A stretch of DNA of 64,000 bases from Nocardiopsis coralli (lineage in GTDB: Bacteria; Actinomycetota; Actinomycetes; Streptosporangiales; Streptosporangiaceae). The notes beneath the pieces are model-generated. The model worked only from the letters and a program-made list of their open reading frames with translations, was not told where the DNA came from and made no database searches. Within the stretch, counting starts at the first letter, position 1. The number at the start of each line of letters is the position of its first letter. The DNA is taken from contig NZ_JADBGI010000031.1 of NCBI RefSeq assembly GCF_014892575.1, positions 1 to 64,000 on the forward strand, in the 5' to 3' direction. Of the stretch, positions 53,114 through 61,748 are shown one piece after another. Both the position numbers and the translations under genes were made by a program.

Positions 53114-54013
53114 ATGCTCACGCTCGACCAGGCCCGCGCCTTCGTCGCCGTCGCCGAGGAAGGCCACTTCGGGCGGGCGGCCGAACGGCTCCACATGACG
53201 CAGCCTCCGCTGAGCCGACAGATCCAGAAACTGGAGAAGTCGCTGGGCGTCACGCTGTTCCTCCGAGAACCCCGCGGGGTGAAACCGACGGCTGCGGGGG
53301 AGGCGTTCCGCGACGAATGTGTACAGCTGCTGGAGATGGCCGAACGCGCACCCCAGCGGGCCCGCCTCATCGCCTCGGGCAAGGTCGGTCTGGTGCGGCT
53401 CGGTTACACCGCGGCCTCCGGGCTCAGCGTGCTCGGGCCCGTGCTCGCGCGCATCAAGGAGGCCGCCCCGGACGTGACGGTCGAGTTGCACGAGATGGTC
53501 ACCGCCGCGCAGCTCGAGGCGATGCGCAACGGGGCGATCGACATCGGTCTTGCCCGCCCGCCGTTCCAGATCGAGGACGTGGAGTCCGCACTTCTGCTGA
53601 CCGAGGCCCTGGTCGTGGCCGTGCCGAGCGGCCACCGGTTCGCCGAGCGGGGCACCCCCGTCTCCGGGCACGAACTGCGCCGCGAAGCCATGATCATGTA
53701 CTCCGCCGAGCAGGCCCGCTACTTCCGCGACCTGGTGGTCGACCTCGTCGACGTGCGGTCGGACCAGGTGGCGCACACCGCGACCCAGATCCTCACCGTG
53801 GTCGCCCTCGTCAGCGCAGGCCACGGTGTGGCCCTGGTCCCGCAGTCCACGCAGCACCTGGGGCTGCCCGGGGTCGAGATGGTGCCGCTGCGGGAGTCGC
53901 CGGCGGACGCGGTGCAGCTGCACGCGGTGTGGCTGTCGACGTCGACCAACCCCGCGCTGCGCCACGTGCTCCCCGTGCTGCAGGAACCGGTCGACGCCCC
54001 ACCGATGCAGTGA
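53114..54013 (+). CDS. LysR family regulator of the hexarate locus
   Basis: A 299-residue LTTR. The N-terminal helix-turn-helix is LDQARAFVAVAEEGHFGRAAERLHMTQPPLSRQIQKLE. The effector domain has the usual VRLGYTAASGLSVLGPVL start and DIGLARPP loop. I chose the ATG at 53114 because AAGGGGG precedes it. It lies between the transporter operon (divergent) and kdgD (downstream), and matching GTAT-N6-ATAC sites flank it on both sides. A hexarate or pathway intermediate is the likely inducer. Confidence 0.9.
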   Translation: MLTLDQARAFVAVAEEGHFGRAAERLHMTQPPLSRQIQKLEKSLGVTLFLREPRGVKPTAAGEAFRDECVQLLEMAERAPQRARLIASGKVGLVRLGYTAASGLSVLGPVLARIKEAAPDVTVELHEMVTAAQLEAMRNGAIDIGLARPPFQIEDVESALLLTEALVVAVPSGHRFAERGTPVSGHELRREAMIMYSAEQARYFRDLVVDLVDVRSDQVAHTATQILTVVALVSAGHGVALVPQSTQHLGLPGVEMVPLRESPADAVQLHAVWLSTSTNPALRHVLPVLQEPVDAPPMQ

Positions 54014-54075
54014 AGGTATCGGCGCATACGAATTATGGCTTGGACAGGCATCACACGGCGTTCCTAGCGTGAGGA
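54014..54075 (+). promoter_or_regulatory. kdgD operon promoter with LysR site
   Basis: GTATCGGCGCATAC (54016-54029) then GGCTTGGACAGGCATCAC and a TAGCGT box at about 54066. It is the mirror copy of 53022-53090. TTGGAC is the likely -35 box. Confidence 0.75.
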
Positions 54076-54105
54076 ACGTCCAACCCCTTCCCCTGGAGGT
54101 CCCTG

Positions 54106-55032
54106 ATGCCGGACTACACGCCTGTCGAGCTCGCCGACATCCTCAAGGACGGCCTTCTGTCCTTCCCGGTCACGCCTTTCGACACCGATCACCAGGTGGA
54201 CCGGGCCGCCCTCGTCGAGCACCTGGAGTGGCAGTCCGGTTTCGACATCGGCGGCCTGTTCATCGCCGGCGGCACCGGTGAGGGTTTCTCGCTCTCCTTC
54301 GACGAACACCGCCTGGTCACACGCACGGCGGTCGAGACGGTCCGCGACGGCGTTCCGGTGATCGGCTCCGCCGGTGGCAACACGGCGCAGGCGGTGGCGC
54401 TCGCCCAGCAGGCCGAGGCGGCCGGCGCCGACGGTCTGCTGCTGTTGCCGCCGTACCTGACCGAATCGACGCAGGAGGGCCTGTACGCGCACGTGGAGGC
54501 CGTGCTGCGGGCCACGGACATCGGCGTGATCCTCTACAACCGCGCCAACGCCATCTACGCCGCCGACACGGTTGCGCGGCTGGCCGAGGTCCACCCGAAC
54601 CTGATCGGGTTCAAGGACGGCGTCGGTGACTTCGAGCAGCTCGCGCGCGTGCGGTCGGCCAACGGCGACCGGCTCTTCTACCTCGGCGGGCTGCCCACCG
54701 CCGAGACGTTCGCCCTCCCGCTGCTGCAGGTCGGGATGAGCACGTACTCCTCGGCGATGTTCAACTTCGTGCCGGAGTTCGCGCTGGAGTTCTACCGGGA
54801 CGTGCGGGCGCAGGACCGCGAGGCCGTGCAGCGCAAGCTCACCGACTTCGTGCTCCCGTACCTGGACATCCGGGACCGCGGGAAGGGGTACGGGGTGTCG
54901 ATCGTCAAGGCGGGGCTGCGTGCGGTCGGCCGCGACGCCGGGCCGGTGCGCCCGCCGCTGCGCGACCTGTCCGAGGAGGAGCAGGGCCGGTTGAACGCGC
55001 TGGTCGGGGCGGTGGCCCCGGTCGGGGCCTAG
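54106..55032 (+). CDS. kdgD: 5-dehydro-4-deoxyglucarate dehydratase
   Basis: A 308-residue member of the DHDPS/NAL aldolase family. The N-terminal LLSFPVTPFDTDHQVD, GGTGEGFSLSFDEH, VILYNRAN (Tyr144) and the Schiff-base Lys170 in LIGFKDGVGD are the KdgD hallmarks. It removes water and CO2 from 5-keto-4-deoxyglucarate to give 2-oxoglutarate semialdehyde. It is the first gene of the operon with the aldehyde dehydrogenase and glucarate dehydratase, under a LysR-type promoter. Confidence 0.93.
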   Translation: MPDYTPVELADILKDGLLSFPVTPFDTDHQVDRAALVEHLEWQSGFDIGGLFIAGGTGEGFSLSFDEHRLVTRTAVETVRDGVPVIGSAGGNTAQAVALAQQAEAAGADGLLLLPPYLTESTQEGLYAHVEAVLRATDIGVILYNRANAIYAADTVARLAEVHPNLIGFKDGVGDFEQLARVRSANGDRLFYLGGLPTAETFALPLLQVGMSTYSSAMFNFVPEFALEFYRDVRAQDREAVQRKLTDFVLPYLDIRDRGKGYGVSIVKAGLRAVGRDAGPVRPPLRDLSEEEQGRLNALVGAVAPVGA

Positions 55033-55041
55033 ACACACCCC

Positions 55042-55103
55042 CGGGGATCTTGCTACCAGAGCAGGGTTCAGCGCCGATATTGGCTCCAGTAGCAAGATCC
55101 CCG
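55042..55103. repeat. 62-bp palindromic element, copy 2
   Basis: Same 15-base arms as the element at 22147 and the same length, with the centre inverted. It lies nine bases after the kdgD stop, inside the operon, and may attenuate the downstream genes. Confidence 0.85.
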
Positions 55104-55150
55104 CCCCCGAAGCGCATCCGCATGCAGCTCGCCACCACAGGGACCACACC

Positions 55151-56788
55151 ATGAGCAGCACGAACGACCAGACACACCACTCCCTGATCGCCGGTGCACC
55201 CGTCGCCGGAACCGACGGGACCACCCGAGCCGTCGACCCCGCCCGCAACGCTGCGTCCGGCCCCGAGTTCAGCCTGCTCGACAACGGCCAGGTCGCCGAG
55301 GCCACCCGCGCAGCCGCCGACGCGTTCGCCGGCTTCCGCACGGTCACCCCCGAGGCGCGCGCCGCGTTCCTGGAGACCGCGGCCGAGCGCATCGAGCAGT
55401 CCGGCGCGGAGATCATCGCAAACGCCATGCGCGAGACCGGACTTCCCGAGGCCCGCCTGCAGGGCGAGCTCGCCCGGACCGCGAACCAACTGCGGCTCTT
55501 CGCGAAGGTCGCCCGGGCCGGCGACCACCACGGGGTGCGCATCGAACCCGCTCTTCCTGACCGCAAGCCCCTGCCCCGCCCCGACCTGCGCCAACGCACA
55601 CTTCCGCTGGGGCCGGTGGCCGTTTTCGGGGCGTCGAACTTCCCGCTGGCGTTCTCCGTGGCGGGCGGCGACACCGCCTCGGCGCTCGCGGCCGGGTGCC
55701 CGGTCGTGGTCAAGGCGCACAACGCGCACCCCGCGACGAGCCTGCTCGTGGGACAGGCGCTGTCCGCCGCCGTCGCCGACCACGGGCTTCCCGCGGGTGT
55801 CTTCTCCCTGGTCTACGGCCGCGGGAACGCCATCGGGCAGGCGCTGGTCTCCGACCCCCGCATCAAGGCCGTCGGCTTCACCGGGTCGCGGCGCGGAGGC
55901 ACTGCGCTGATGGCCACCGCCGCCGCCCGCCCCGAACCGATCCCCGTGTTCGCGGAGATGAGCTCGGTCAACCCGGTCTTCGTACTGCCCTCGGCGATCG
56001 CGGGCGGGCGCGACGCCCTGGCCGACGGGTTCGTGACGTCGCTGAACGGATCGGCCGGACAGCTGTGCACCGCCCCGGGCCTGCTCTTCGTGCCGGAAGG
56101 CAGCGACGGCGACGACCTGGTCTCCCGGGTCACCGAGAAGCTCTCGGCCGCCGCCGGCACGACCATGCTGACCCCCGACATCTGCTCCGCGCGCGTGGAC
56201 GGGGAGAAGACGCTCGCCTCCGTCGACGGGGTGGGTGAGCTGGGCCGCGGCGGTGACGGGGACGGTTCGAACGCCCCTGCGCCCGCCGTGTACACGACCG
56301 ACGTGGAGACCTTCGCCAAGAGCCCGGAACTCTCCGACGAGGTCTTCGGCGCCGTCTGCCTCGTGGTCCGCTACGCCTCGGCCGGGCAACTGCCGTCCGT
56401 GGCGGCGGAGCTCGAGGGGCAGCTGACCGCCACCGTGTGGATCGGAGCCGGGAGCGACACGGACACCGGCTCGGGCGCCGACCACCAGTCGGCGCGGGAC
56501 CTGCTCGAAGCCCTGGAACTGCGCGCCGGCCGCGTGCTGTTCAACGGCTGGCCCACCGGGGTCGACGTCGGCGACGCCATGGTGCACGGCGGCCCGTACC
56601 CGGCGACCTCGGACGGGCGGTCCACGTCGGTCGGCGCGGCCGCCATCGAGCGTTTCCTGCGTCCGGTCGTCTACCAGAACGTGCCCGAAGCGCTGCTGCC
56701 CGCGCCCGTGCGGGGGCACAACCCCTGGAACCTGACCCGCCGGGTCGACGGCGCCACCGTGGTCGCCGGTGAGGAGGAGAACGCATGA
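55151..56788 (+). CDS. 2-oxoglutarate semialdehyde dehydrogenase
   Basis: A 545-residue aldehyde dehydrogenase of the type found with kdgD. Order: ALPDRKPLPRPDLRQRTLPLGPVAVFGASNFP (Asn163), VVKAHNAHP, GFTGSRRGG, the general base Glu269 in PVFAEMSSVNPVFV, and the nucleophile Cys306 in GSAGQLCTAPG. The C-terminus has PATSDGRSTSVG. It converts 2-oxoglutarate semialdehyde to 2-oxoglutarate with NAD(P). Its stop overlaps the glucarate dehydratase start by ATGA. Confidence 0.92.
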   Translation: MSSTNDQTHHSLIAGAPVAGTDGTTRAVDPARNAASGPEFSLLDNGQVAEATRAAADAFAGFRTVTPEARAAFLETAAERIEQSGAEIIANAMRETGLPEARLQGELARTANQLRLFAKVARAGDHHGVRIEPALPDRKPLPRPDLRQRTLPLGPVAVFGASNFPLAFSVAGGDTASALAAGCPVVVKAHNAHPATSLLVGQALSAAVADHGLPAGVFSLVYGRGNAIGQALVSDPRIKAVGFTGSRRGGTALMATAAARPEPIPVFAEMSSVNPVFVLPSAIAGGRDALADGFVTSLNGSAGQLCTAPGLLFVPEGSDGDDLVSRVTEKLSAAAGTTMLTPDICSARVDGEKTLASVDGVGELGRGGDGDGSNAPAPAVYTTDVETFAKSPELSDEVFGAVCLVVRYASAGQLPSVAAELEGQLTATVWIGAGSDTDTGSGADHQSARDLLEALELRAGRVLFNGWPTGVDVGDAMVHGGPYPATSDGRSTSVGAAAIERFLRPVVYQNVPEALLPAPVRGHNPWNLTRRVDGATVVAGEEENA

Positions 56789-58113
56789 GCAGCCACGGTC
56801 CCCGCGTCGCCCAGGTCGAGGTCGTTCCGGTCGCCGGCCACGACTCGATGCTGCTGAACCTGTCCGGGGCGCACGGCCCGTACTTCACCCGCAACGTCGT
56901 CATCGTCACCGACGACGAGGGCCGGGTCGGGCTCGGGGAGGTGCCCGGCGGCGAGAAGATCACCGCGACCCTGCGCGAGGCCGGGGAGCTGGTGACCGGG
57001 CGCCCGGTGGCCCGGTTCCGGTCGGTGCTCCGGGAGGTCTCCGACGCCTTCGCCGACCGCGACGCCGGCGGGCGGGGCGAGCAGACCTTCGACCTGCGCA
57101 CGACCGTGCACACGGTGACCGGGTTGGAGTCGGCGCTGCTGGACCTGCACGGGCAGCACCTCGGGGTTCCGGTGGCGGAGCTGCTCGGTGCCGGACAGCA
57201 GCGCTCCAGTGTTCCGATGCTCGGGTACCTGTTCTTCGTCGGGGACCCGGACGCCACCGACCTGCCGTACCTGCGAGAGGAATCCGGGGACGCGTGGGAG
57301 CGCAGGCGGCGCGAGGAGGCCATGGACGCCGACGGGGTCGTCGAGCTCGCGCGGGCCGCGCAGGAGCGGTACGGGTTCCGGGACTTCAAGCTCAAGGGCG
57401 GGGTGCTCAGCGGGGACGCGGAGGTCGACGTGGTCACCGCGCTGCACGCGGAGTTCCCGGAATCGCGCATCACGCTCGACCCCAACGCCGGGTGGCTGCT
57501 CGAGGAGGCGATCGGGTACGGGCGGCGGATGCGCGGGGTCGTCGCCTACGCCGAGGACCCGTGCGGGGCGGAAGGACGGTTCTCCGCACGTGAGGTCATG
57601 GCGGAGTTCAAGCGGGCCACCGGGCTGCCGACCGCCACCAACATGTGTGCGACCGACTGGCGGGAGATGGCGCACGCGGTGCGGACCGACGCGGTGGACA
57701 TCCCGCTGGCGGACCCGCACTTCTGGACCATGGCCGGGTCGGTGCGGGTCGCGCAGTTGTGCGACGACTTCGGGCTGACCTGGGGGTCGCACTCCAACAA
57801 CCACTTCGACATCTCGCTGGCGATGTTCACGCAGGTGGGTGCGGCGGCGCCGGGGCAGATCACGGCCCTGGACACGCACTGGATCTGGCAGGACGGGCAG
57901 CGGTTGACGCAGGCCCCGCCGGTGATCCGGGAAGGTGCGGTCGCGGTGCCGGACGCGCCCGGGTTGGGCGTGACGCTGGACCGGGAGCGGTTGGCGGAGG
58001 CGCACGAGTTGTATGTGCGGGAGGGGCTCGGCGCTAGGGATGATGCGGCGGCGATGCAGTTCCTGATCCCCGGTTGGGAGTTCGACCCGAAGAAGCCGTG
58101 CATGGTGCGGTGA
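56785..58113 (+). CDS. gudD: glucarate dehydratase
   Basis: A 442-residue enolase-superfamily enzyme. N-terminal GAHGPYFTRNVVIVTD is characteristic of GudD. Catalytic residues are Lys202 and Lys204 (FKLKGG), metal Asp232 (LDPNAGW), Glu257, Asp310 and His336 in WGSHSNNHFDIS. It dehydrates D-glucarate to 5-keto-4-deoxyglucarate, the KdgD substrate. The start overlaps the previous stop. With the talarate/galactarate dehydratase across the locus, several hexarates can feed the same route. Confidence 0.94.
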   Translation: MSSHGPRVAQVEVVPVAGHDSMLLNLSGAHGPYFTRNVVIVTDDEGRVGLGEVPGGEKITATLREAGELVTGRPVARFRSVLREVSDAFADRDAGGRGEQTFDLRTTVHTVTGLESALLDLHGQHLGVPVAELLGAGQQRSSVPMLGYLFFVGDPDATDLPYLREESGDAWERRRREEAMDADGVVELARAAQERYGFRDFKLKGGVLSGDAEVDVVTALHAEFPESRITLDPNAGWLLEEAIGYGRRMRGVVAYAEDPCGAEGRFSAREVMAEFKRATGLPTATNMCATDWREMAHAVRTDAVDIPLADPHFWTMAGSVRVAQLCDDFGLTWGSHSNNHFDISLAMFTQVGAAAPGQITALDTHWIWQDGQRLTQAPPVIREGAVAVPDAPGLGVTLDRERLAEAHELYVREGLGARDDAAAMQFLIPGWEFDPKKPCMVR

Positions 58114-58299
58114 CTGTGCGACGTCGGGGTGCCGGCGGGAAGGCGCCCGTCGCGGGGGGGCTCCACCGGGGAGGGCCGAGGGCCACGGGTCATGGGGCTT
58201 GTGGCCGAGCTCGGTGAGGCTCCGGCGGGCGTCGGGTCTCGGGGCTTCGGGCCTCGGGGCCTGTACTGCCCGGGGGCGCCACGCGCCTTGTGCGCGACT

Positions 58300-58410
58300 G
58301 CCTGTGGGCTAGGCTCACTCGGAGGATTCGAGTGCCTACGGGATTGCCGAGGGCGGGCCCGACCTTGGTTGCAGAACCATAACGCGCTGCGTTGCCGCAG
58401 GTCGTTAAGG
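58300..58410 (+). repeat. CRISPR leader of array 4
   Basis: TTGGTTGCAGAACCATAACG is shared with the leaders at 36 and 38 kb; the part before it, from about 58300, is related to the array 3 leader. It lies after gudD without a clear terminator between. The gap 58114-58299 shows no gene. Confidence 0.75.
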
Positions 58411-58817
58411 GTGCTCCCCGCGCACGTGGGGATGGACCGGCAAGGGCACCGCCGCCGACCAGGACGAGGCCGTGCTCCCCACGCACGTGGGGATGGTCCG
58501 CGACAGCTTGAGCCAGGCCTTGGGTGATGGAAGTGCTCCCCACGCACGTGGGGATGGACCGTTCACGATCGTGAAGCCGCGCGCCGCGAACTCGTGCTCC
58601 CCGCGCACGCGGGGATGGACCGTCGACCAGGTTCGGCCACCCGATCGCGATCGAGTGCTCCCCGCACACGCGGGGGTGGCCCCCGCATCACGTCTCACAT
58701 GGTCGCGCGGGAGCGTTCAGCGACGGCGTGCTCCCCGCGCATGCGGGGATGGACCGGTGAGGGGGTCGGTATCGGAGTCGATGCGGGCGTGCTCCCCGCG
58801 CATGCGGGGATGGGCCT
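58411..58817 (+). CRISPR. type I-E CRISPR array 4: 7 repeats, 6 spacers
   Basis: Repeats start at 58411, 58472, 58533, 58594, 58655, 58728 and 58789. Most begin GTGCTCCCCGCGCAC or GTGCTCCCCACGCAC and end ATGGACCG. Copy 5 is decayed (CGCACACGCG, ends GGCCCC), and the spacer after it is 44 bases rather than 32. The last copy ends GGGCCT. Confidence 0.95.
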
Positions 58818-58918
58818 GACCGGGCCTCCGTCCCGAACGGCCTCGACAGCGCGATCCGCTGGCTCGGCCGTGACAGAGTCGGAATGGCCGTGACCAGCCG
58901 ATCGAGTTCAGGTGCCGG

Positions 58919-59566
58919 ATGAGCGAGAAGAACCCCAGGGGCGTGGCGGCCGACAAGGTCGACTTCAAGAAGACGCTCGACGCCTACCGGGCCGAGCGCG
59001 ACACGTTCCGGATCCTCGACGTTCCCGCGACCCGATACCTCATGATCGACGGCCACGGCGACCCCAACACCTCACCCGCCTACGCCGAAGCGCTCCAGGC
59101 GCTCTACCCCGTCGCCTACAAGCTCAAGTTCGCCAGCAAACGCGAGCTCGGCCGCGACTACGTCGTCCCGCCCCTCGAAGGCCTCTGGTGGGCCGAGGAC
59201 ATGGACTCCTTCACCACCGCGCGCGACAAGTCCCGCTGGTCCTGGACGATGATGATCATGGTCCCCGACTGGATCGAACCCCCGATGGTCGACGCCGCCA
59301 TCGAGCAGGCCGGCGCCAAGGACCGTCCCGCACGCCTGGACGAGGTCCGCCTGGACCACCTTGCCGAAGGGCGCTGCGTGCAGACACTCCACGTCGGTTC
59401 CTTCGACGACGAGGCCGGCGTACTGGCGCGCATGCACCACGAATTCATCCCCGACCAGGGGCTGCGCATGGTCGGCACGCACCACGAGGTCTACTTCAGC
59501 GACCCCCGCAAGGTCGCCCCGGAGAAGCTGCGAACGCTGCTCCGGCAGCCGCTCCGAACCGCGTAA
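58919..59566 (+). CDS. GyrI-like small-molecule-binding domain protein
   Basis: A 215-residue stand-alone GyrI/SOUL-like binding protein. Visible marks are FKKTLDAYRAERDTFRILDVPATRYLMIDGHGDPN, the mid-region EGLWWAEDMDSF, and the C-terminal HHEFIPDQGLRMVGTHHEVYFSDPRKVAPEKLRTLLRQP. Many actinomycetes carry it as a single-domain protein; relatives bind hydrophobic drugs or hydrolyse cyclopropanoid compounds. It begins 101 bases after array 4 and has no partner gene on its strand. Confidence 0.85.
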   Translation: MSEKNPRGVAADKVDFKKTLDAYRAERDTFRILDVPATRYLMIDGHGDPNTSPAYAEALQALYPVAYKLKFASKRELGRDYVVPPLEGLWWAEDMDSFTTARDKSRWSWTMMIMVPDWIEPPMVDAAIEQAGAKDRPARLDEVRLDHLAEGRCVQTLHVGSFDDEAGVLARMHHEFIPDQGLRMVGTHHEVYFSDPRKVAPEKLRTLLRQPLRTA

Positions 59567-59591
59567 CCGGAAGGTTCCCTCGGCGCGGAGG

Positions 59592-61598
59592 TCAACGCTC
59601 GTCCGCGGTCGCGTAGCGGCGGGCGAGCGCGTGGAACGCCTCCTTCGGTTCCCAATGCCCGTCGTCCGGCGACAACCCCGTCTCCAACGCCGGCGGGCGC
59701 ACGATCCCGAAGCTCGCCATGTCGCAGTCGCGCACCGGGTCCGGCGAGTACCGGCAATCCCCCTCGATGAACATGCACAGGAACGCCCCGTGCACCTCCT
59801 CCGTCTCGTACACGTCCAGCAGCCGCTCGACCATGTCCGCCTGCACACCCTCGTCGCGGACCAGCTTCCCCCGCACCTTCCGGTCGTCCAGGTCCCGCCA
59901 GTCCAGGACGTCAGCGCCGCCCCCGCCCTTGGTCTCCGCGCCCCGGTACGCGCAGCACCCGAACTCCGTGACCACCACGGGCTTGCCCCACCGCCGGAGG
60001 GAGCGCAGACCCTGCCGGTACGAGGTGCGCGTGATCTCGTCGAAGTAGTAATCCACCCCGACCAGGTCGAACAGGCTCCAGTCGACGGACTCCCAGGTCC
60101 CGGACCCGTACGTGAGCGGCCCGTCGAAGCGCGCCCGCGCCCCCTCGGCCAACCGGCGCAGCACCCGGTTCAGTCGCCGGTTGTAGTAGAAGGGCACCAT
60201 CCCGAACACGTACATGGCCATCACACGGTGACCCATGTGGCGTCCGGGGATGATGCCGCGGTTGATCACGGTCAGTTCGCAGCCCACGTCGAGCACGATC
60301 CGGTCCGACGGGGCCTGCTCGTGGAGCCCCTCGGGTAGCCCCTCGCGCAGCCGTTGCGCCAGCTCGGCCGCGCGGTCGACGTGCTCGACCAGTTCGGCGA
60401 GCCCGGCGTCCAGCGAACGCGGCTGCAACCACACGTCCAGCCCGTGGTCCAGGGCCGAACGCGCCGCCTGCTCCATGCGCTCCAGGTCGTGGCCGAAGAG
60501 GGAGACCGCGGTGCAGTGCAGGTCCTCGCAGATCACCCGCATCTCCTCGTGCACCGCATCCGGGTTCCACCTCTCGCGTGAGTGCTGACCGGGCACGTAG
60601 CTGGAACCGACGTCGTACAGGATCCCGCGCACGGGCAGGGGCGTGCGGGGGTGTGCGCCGTCCTCCGCAGGGTCGCCGGGAGCGTCGGGGCCGCCGCGGG
60701 AACCGGTGGATCCGCGCAGGCCGGGCAGGTCGACGAGCCCGGGCCGCACAGCGAGCAGCACACGGACCGCAACGTAGGCCGCCAGCGCGCCGCCCATGCC
60801 GAGCGCAACGTTCCACACCTGGGCACCGGACACGAACACGAACCCGGCGCTGTCGAGCGCGATGGTGACACCGGTCAGCGCCGTGCGGGCGCCGATGCCG
60901 GCCCAGATCCCGCCCGAGGCCATCCGCAGGATCCCGAGGAAGAGGCCCAGCAGCGCCAGCCCGAGCAGATCCGCGCCGGTGCCGAGGGCCAGCGACGCCG
61001 AGACCGTGAACAGGGCCGCCTGCAGCAGGACGGTGACGAGCTGGGAGCAGTAGTGACCGAGCAGCCCCTGCACGTAACCGCGGAAGACCAGCTCCTCGGG
61101 CAGGATCTGCGCGCCCAGCATCAGCAGGGTCAGCAACAGAACGGTGCCGGCGGCGGAGAGCAGGGACGCGGGGCTCGTGGGCCCGGAGTCGAGGTCGGCG
61201 TTCCCGGTGAGCACGGCGGCGCCGACGACCAGCGCCATCGTCGCCCCGCAGGCCAGCGCGGCCGTCACCAGCGGCGGCCAGGCGCGGGCGGGCGTGCCCA
61301 GGCCGATCGAGCGGAGCGTGCGCCCAGCGGTGCGGCAGAGGATCCAGACCAGCGGAAGCACGAGCAGGAGCGCGGCGGCCGAGCGGAGCGCCAGGCCCGG
61401 AGGGTCGTCGGGGGAGCCGGGGTCACCGGGGTCACCGGGGGAGAGGGTTCCGGCGAGGGTGTGCGCGGCCGCGGTGATGAGGGTGAAGCCGAGGAGCAGG
61501 ACCGCGATCCGGACGAGGTCGGCGCGTGGGGAGATGCGGGTCGTGCGTGGGTCGCGGGGTGCATGGGAGCTGCGGTCGGGGTGATCGTGCGGTTCCAT
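59592..61598 (-). CDS. fusion of a CPBP-family membrane protease-like domain and a TIM-barrel glycosidase-like domain
   Basis: A 668-residue protein. Residues 25-310 form a polytopic CPBP/Abi-type domain with the diagnostic EELVFRGY (E168, E169) in the helix before LLGHY. A Gly/Asp linker follows. Residues 325-668 form a soluble TIM-barrel-like domain (VRGILYDVG..., HDLERMEQAARSALDHGLDVWLQP, GVDYYFDEITR, KPVVVTEFGCCAYRGAE, AFLCMFIEGD) like proteins often labelled abortive-infection or glycosyl hydrolase-like. Glu in VTEFG is a possible catalytic acid. I set the start at the ATG at 61598, right beside a long operator; the frame is open further up but Arg-rich. It is divergent from a TetR gene. 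Confidence 0.82.
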   Translation of the reverse strand: MEPHDHPDRSSHAPRDPRTTRISPRADLVRIAVLLLGFTLITAAAHTLAGTLSPGDPGDPGSPDDPPGLALRSAAALLLVLPLVWILCRTAGRTLRSIGLGTPARAWPPLVTAALACGATMALVVGAAVLTGNADLDSGPTSPASLLSAAGTVLLLTLLMLGAQILPEELVFRGYVQGLLGHYCSQLVTVLLQAALFTVSASLALGTGADLLGLALLGLFLGILRMASGGIWAGIGARTALTGVTIALDSAGFVFVSGAQVWNVALGMGGALAAYVAVRVLLAVRPGLVDLPGLRGSTGSRGGPDAPGDPAEDGAHPRTPLPVRGILYDVGSSYVPGQHSRERWNPDAVHEEMRVICEDLHCTAVSLFGHDLERMEQAARSALDHGLDVWLQPRSLDAGLAELVEHVDRAAELAQRLREGLPEGLHEQAPSDRIVLDVGCELTVINRGIIPGRHMGHRVMAMYVFGMVPFYYNRRLNRVLRRLAEGARARFDGPLTYGSGTWESVDWSLFDLVGVDYYFDEITRTSYRQGLRSLRRWGKPVVVTEFGCCAYRGAETKGGGGADVLDWRDLDDRKVRGKLVRDEGVQADMVERLLDVYETEEVHGAFLCMFIEGDCRYSPDPVRDCDMASFGIVRPPALETGLSPDDGHWEPKEAFHALARRYATADER

Positions 61599-61607
61599 GG
61601 GCGGCCT

Positions 61608-61659
61608 CCAAAACTCCGTACACCGTTCGATTAATGTAGAACGGTGTACGGAGTTTTGG
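61608..61659. promoter_or_regulatory. long perfect inverted repeat, TetR operator
   Basis: Two 21-base arms (left one begins CCAAAACTCCGTACACCG) around the 10-base centre GATTAATGTA, with no mismatch. It starts nine bases before the fusion gene and ends 90 bases before the TetR gene. Confidence 0.85.
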
Positions 61660-61748
61660 CAAGCGGGCCCGTTGCACGAGGTCGGGGCCGGGGCCGAAGT
61701 GAACGAGGGGTCCGATGGGACCTGGGTCCGGCTCATGGAAGGAAACGC

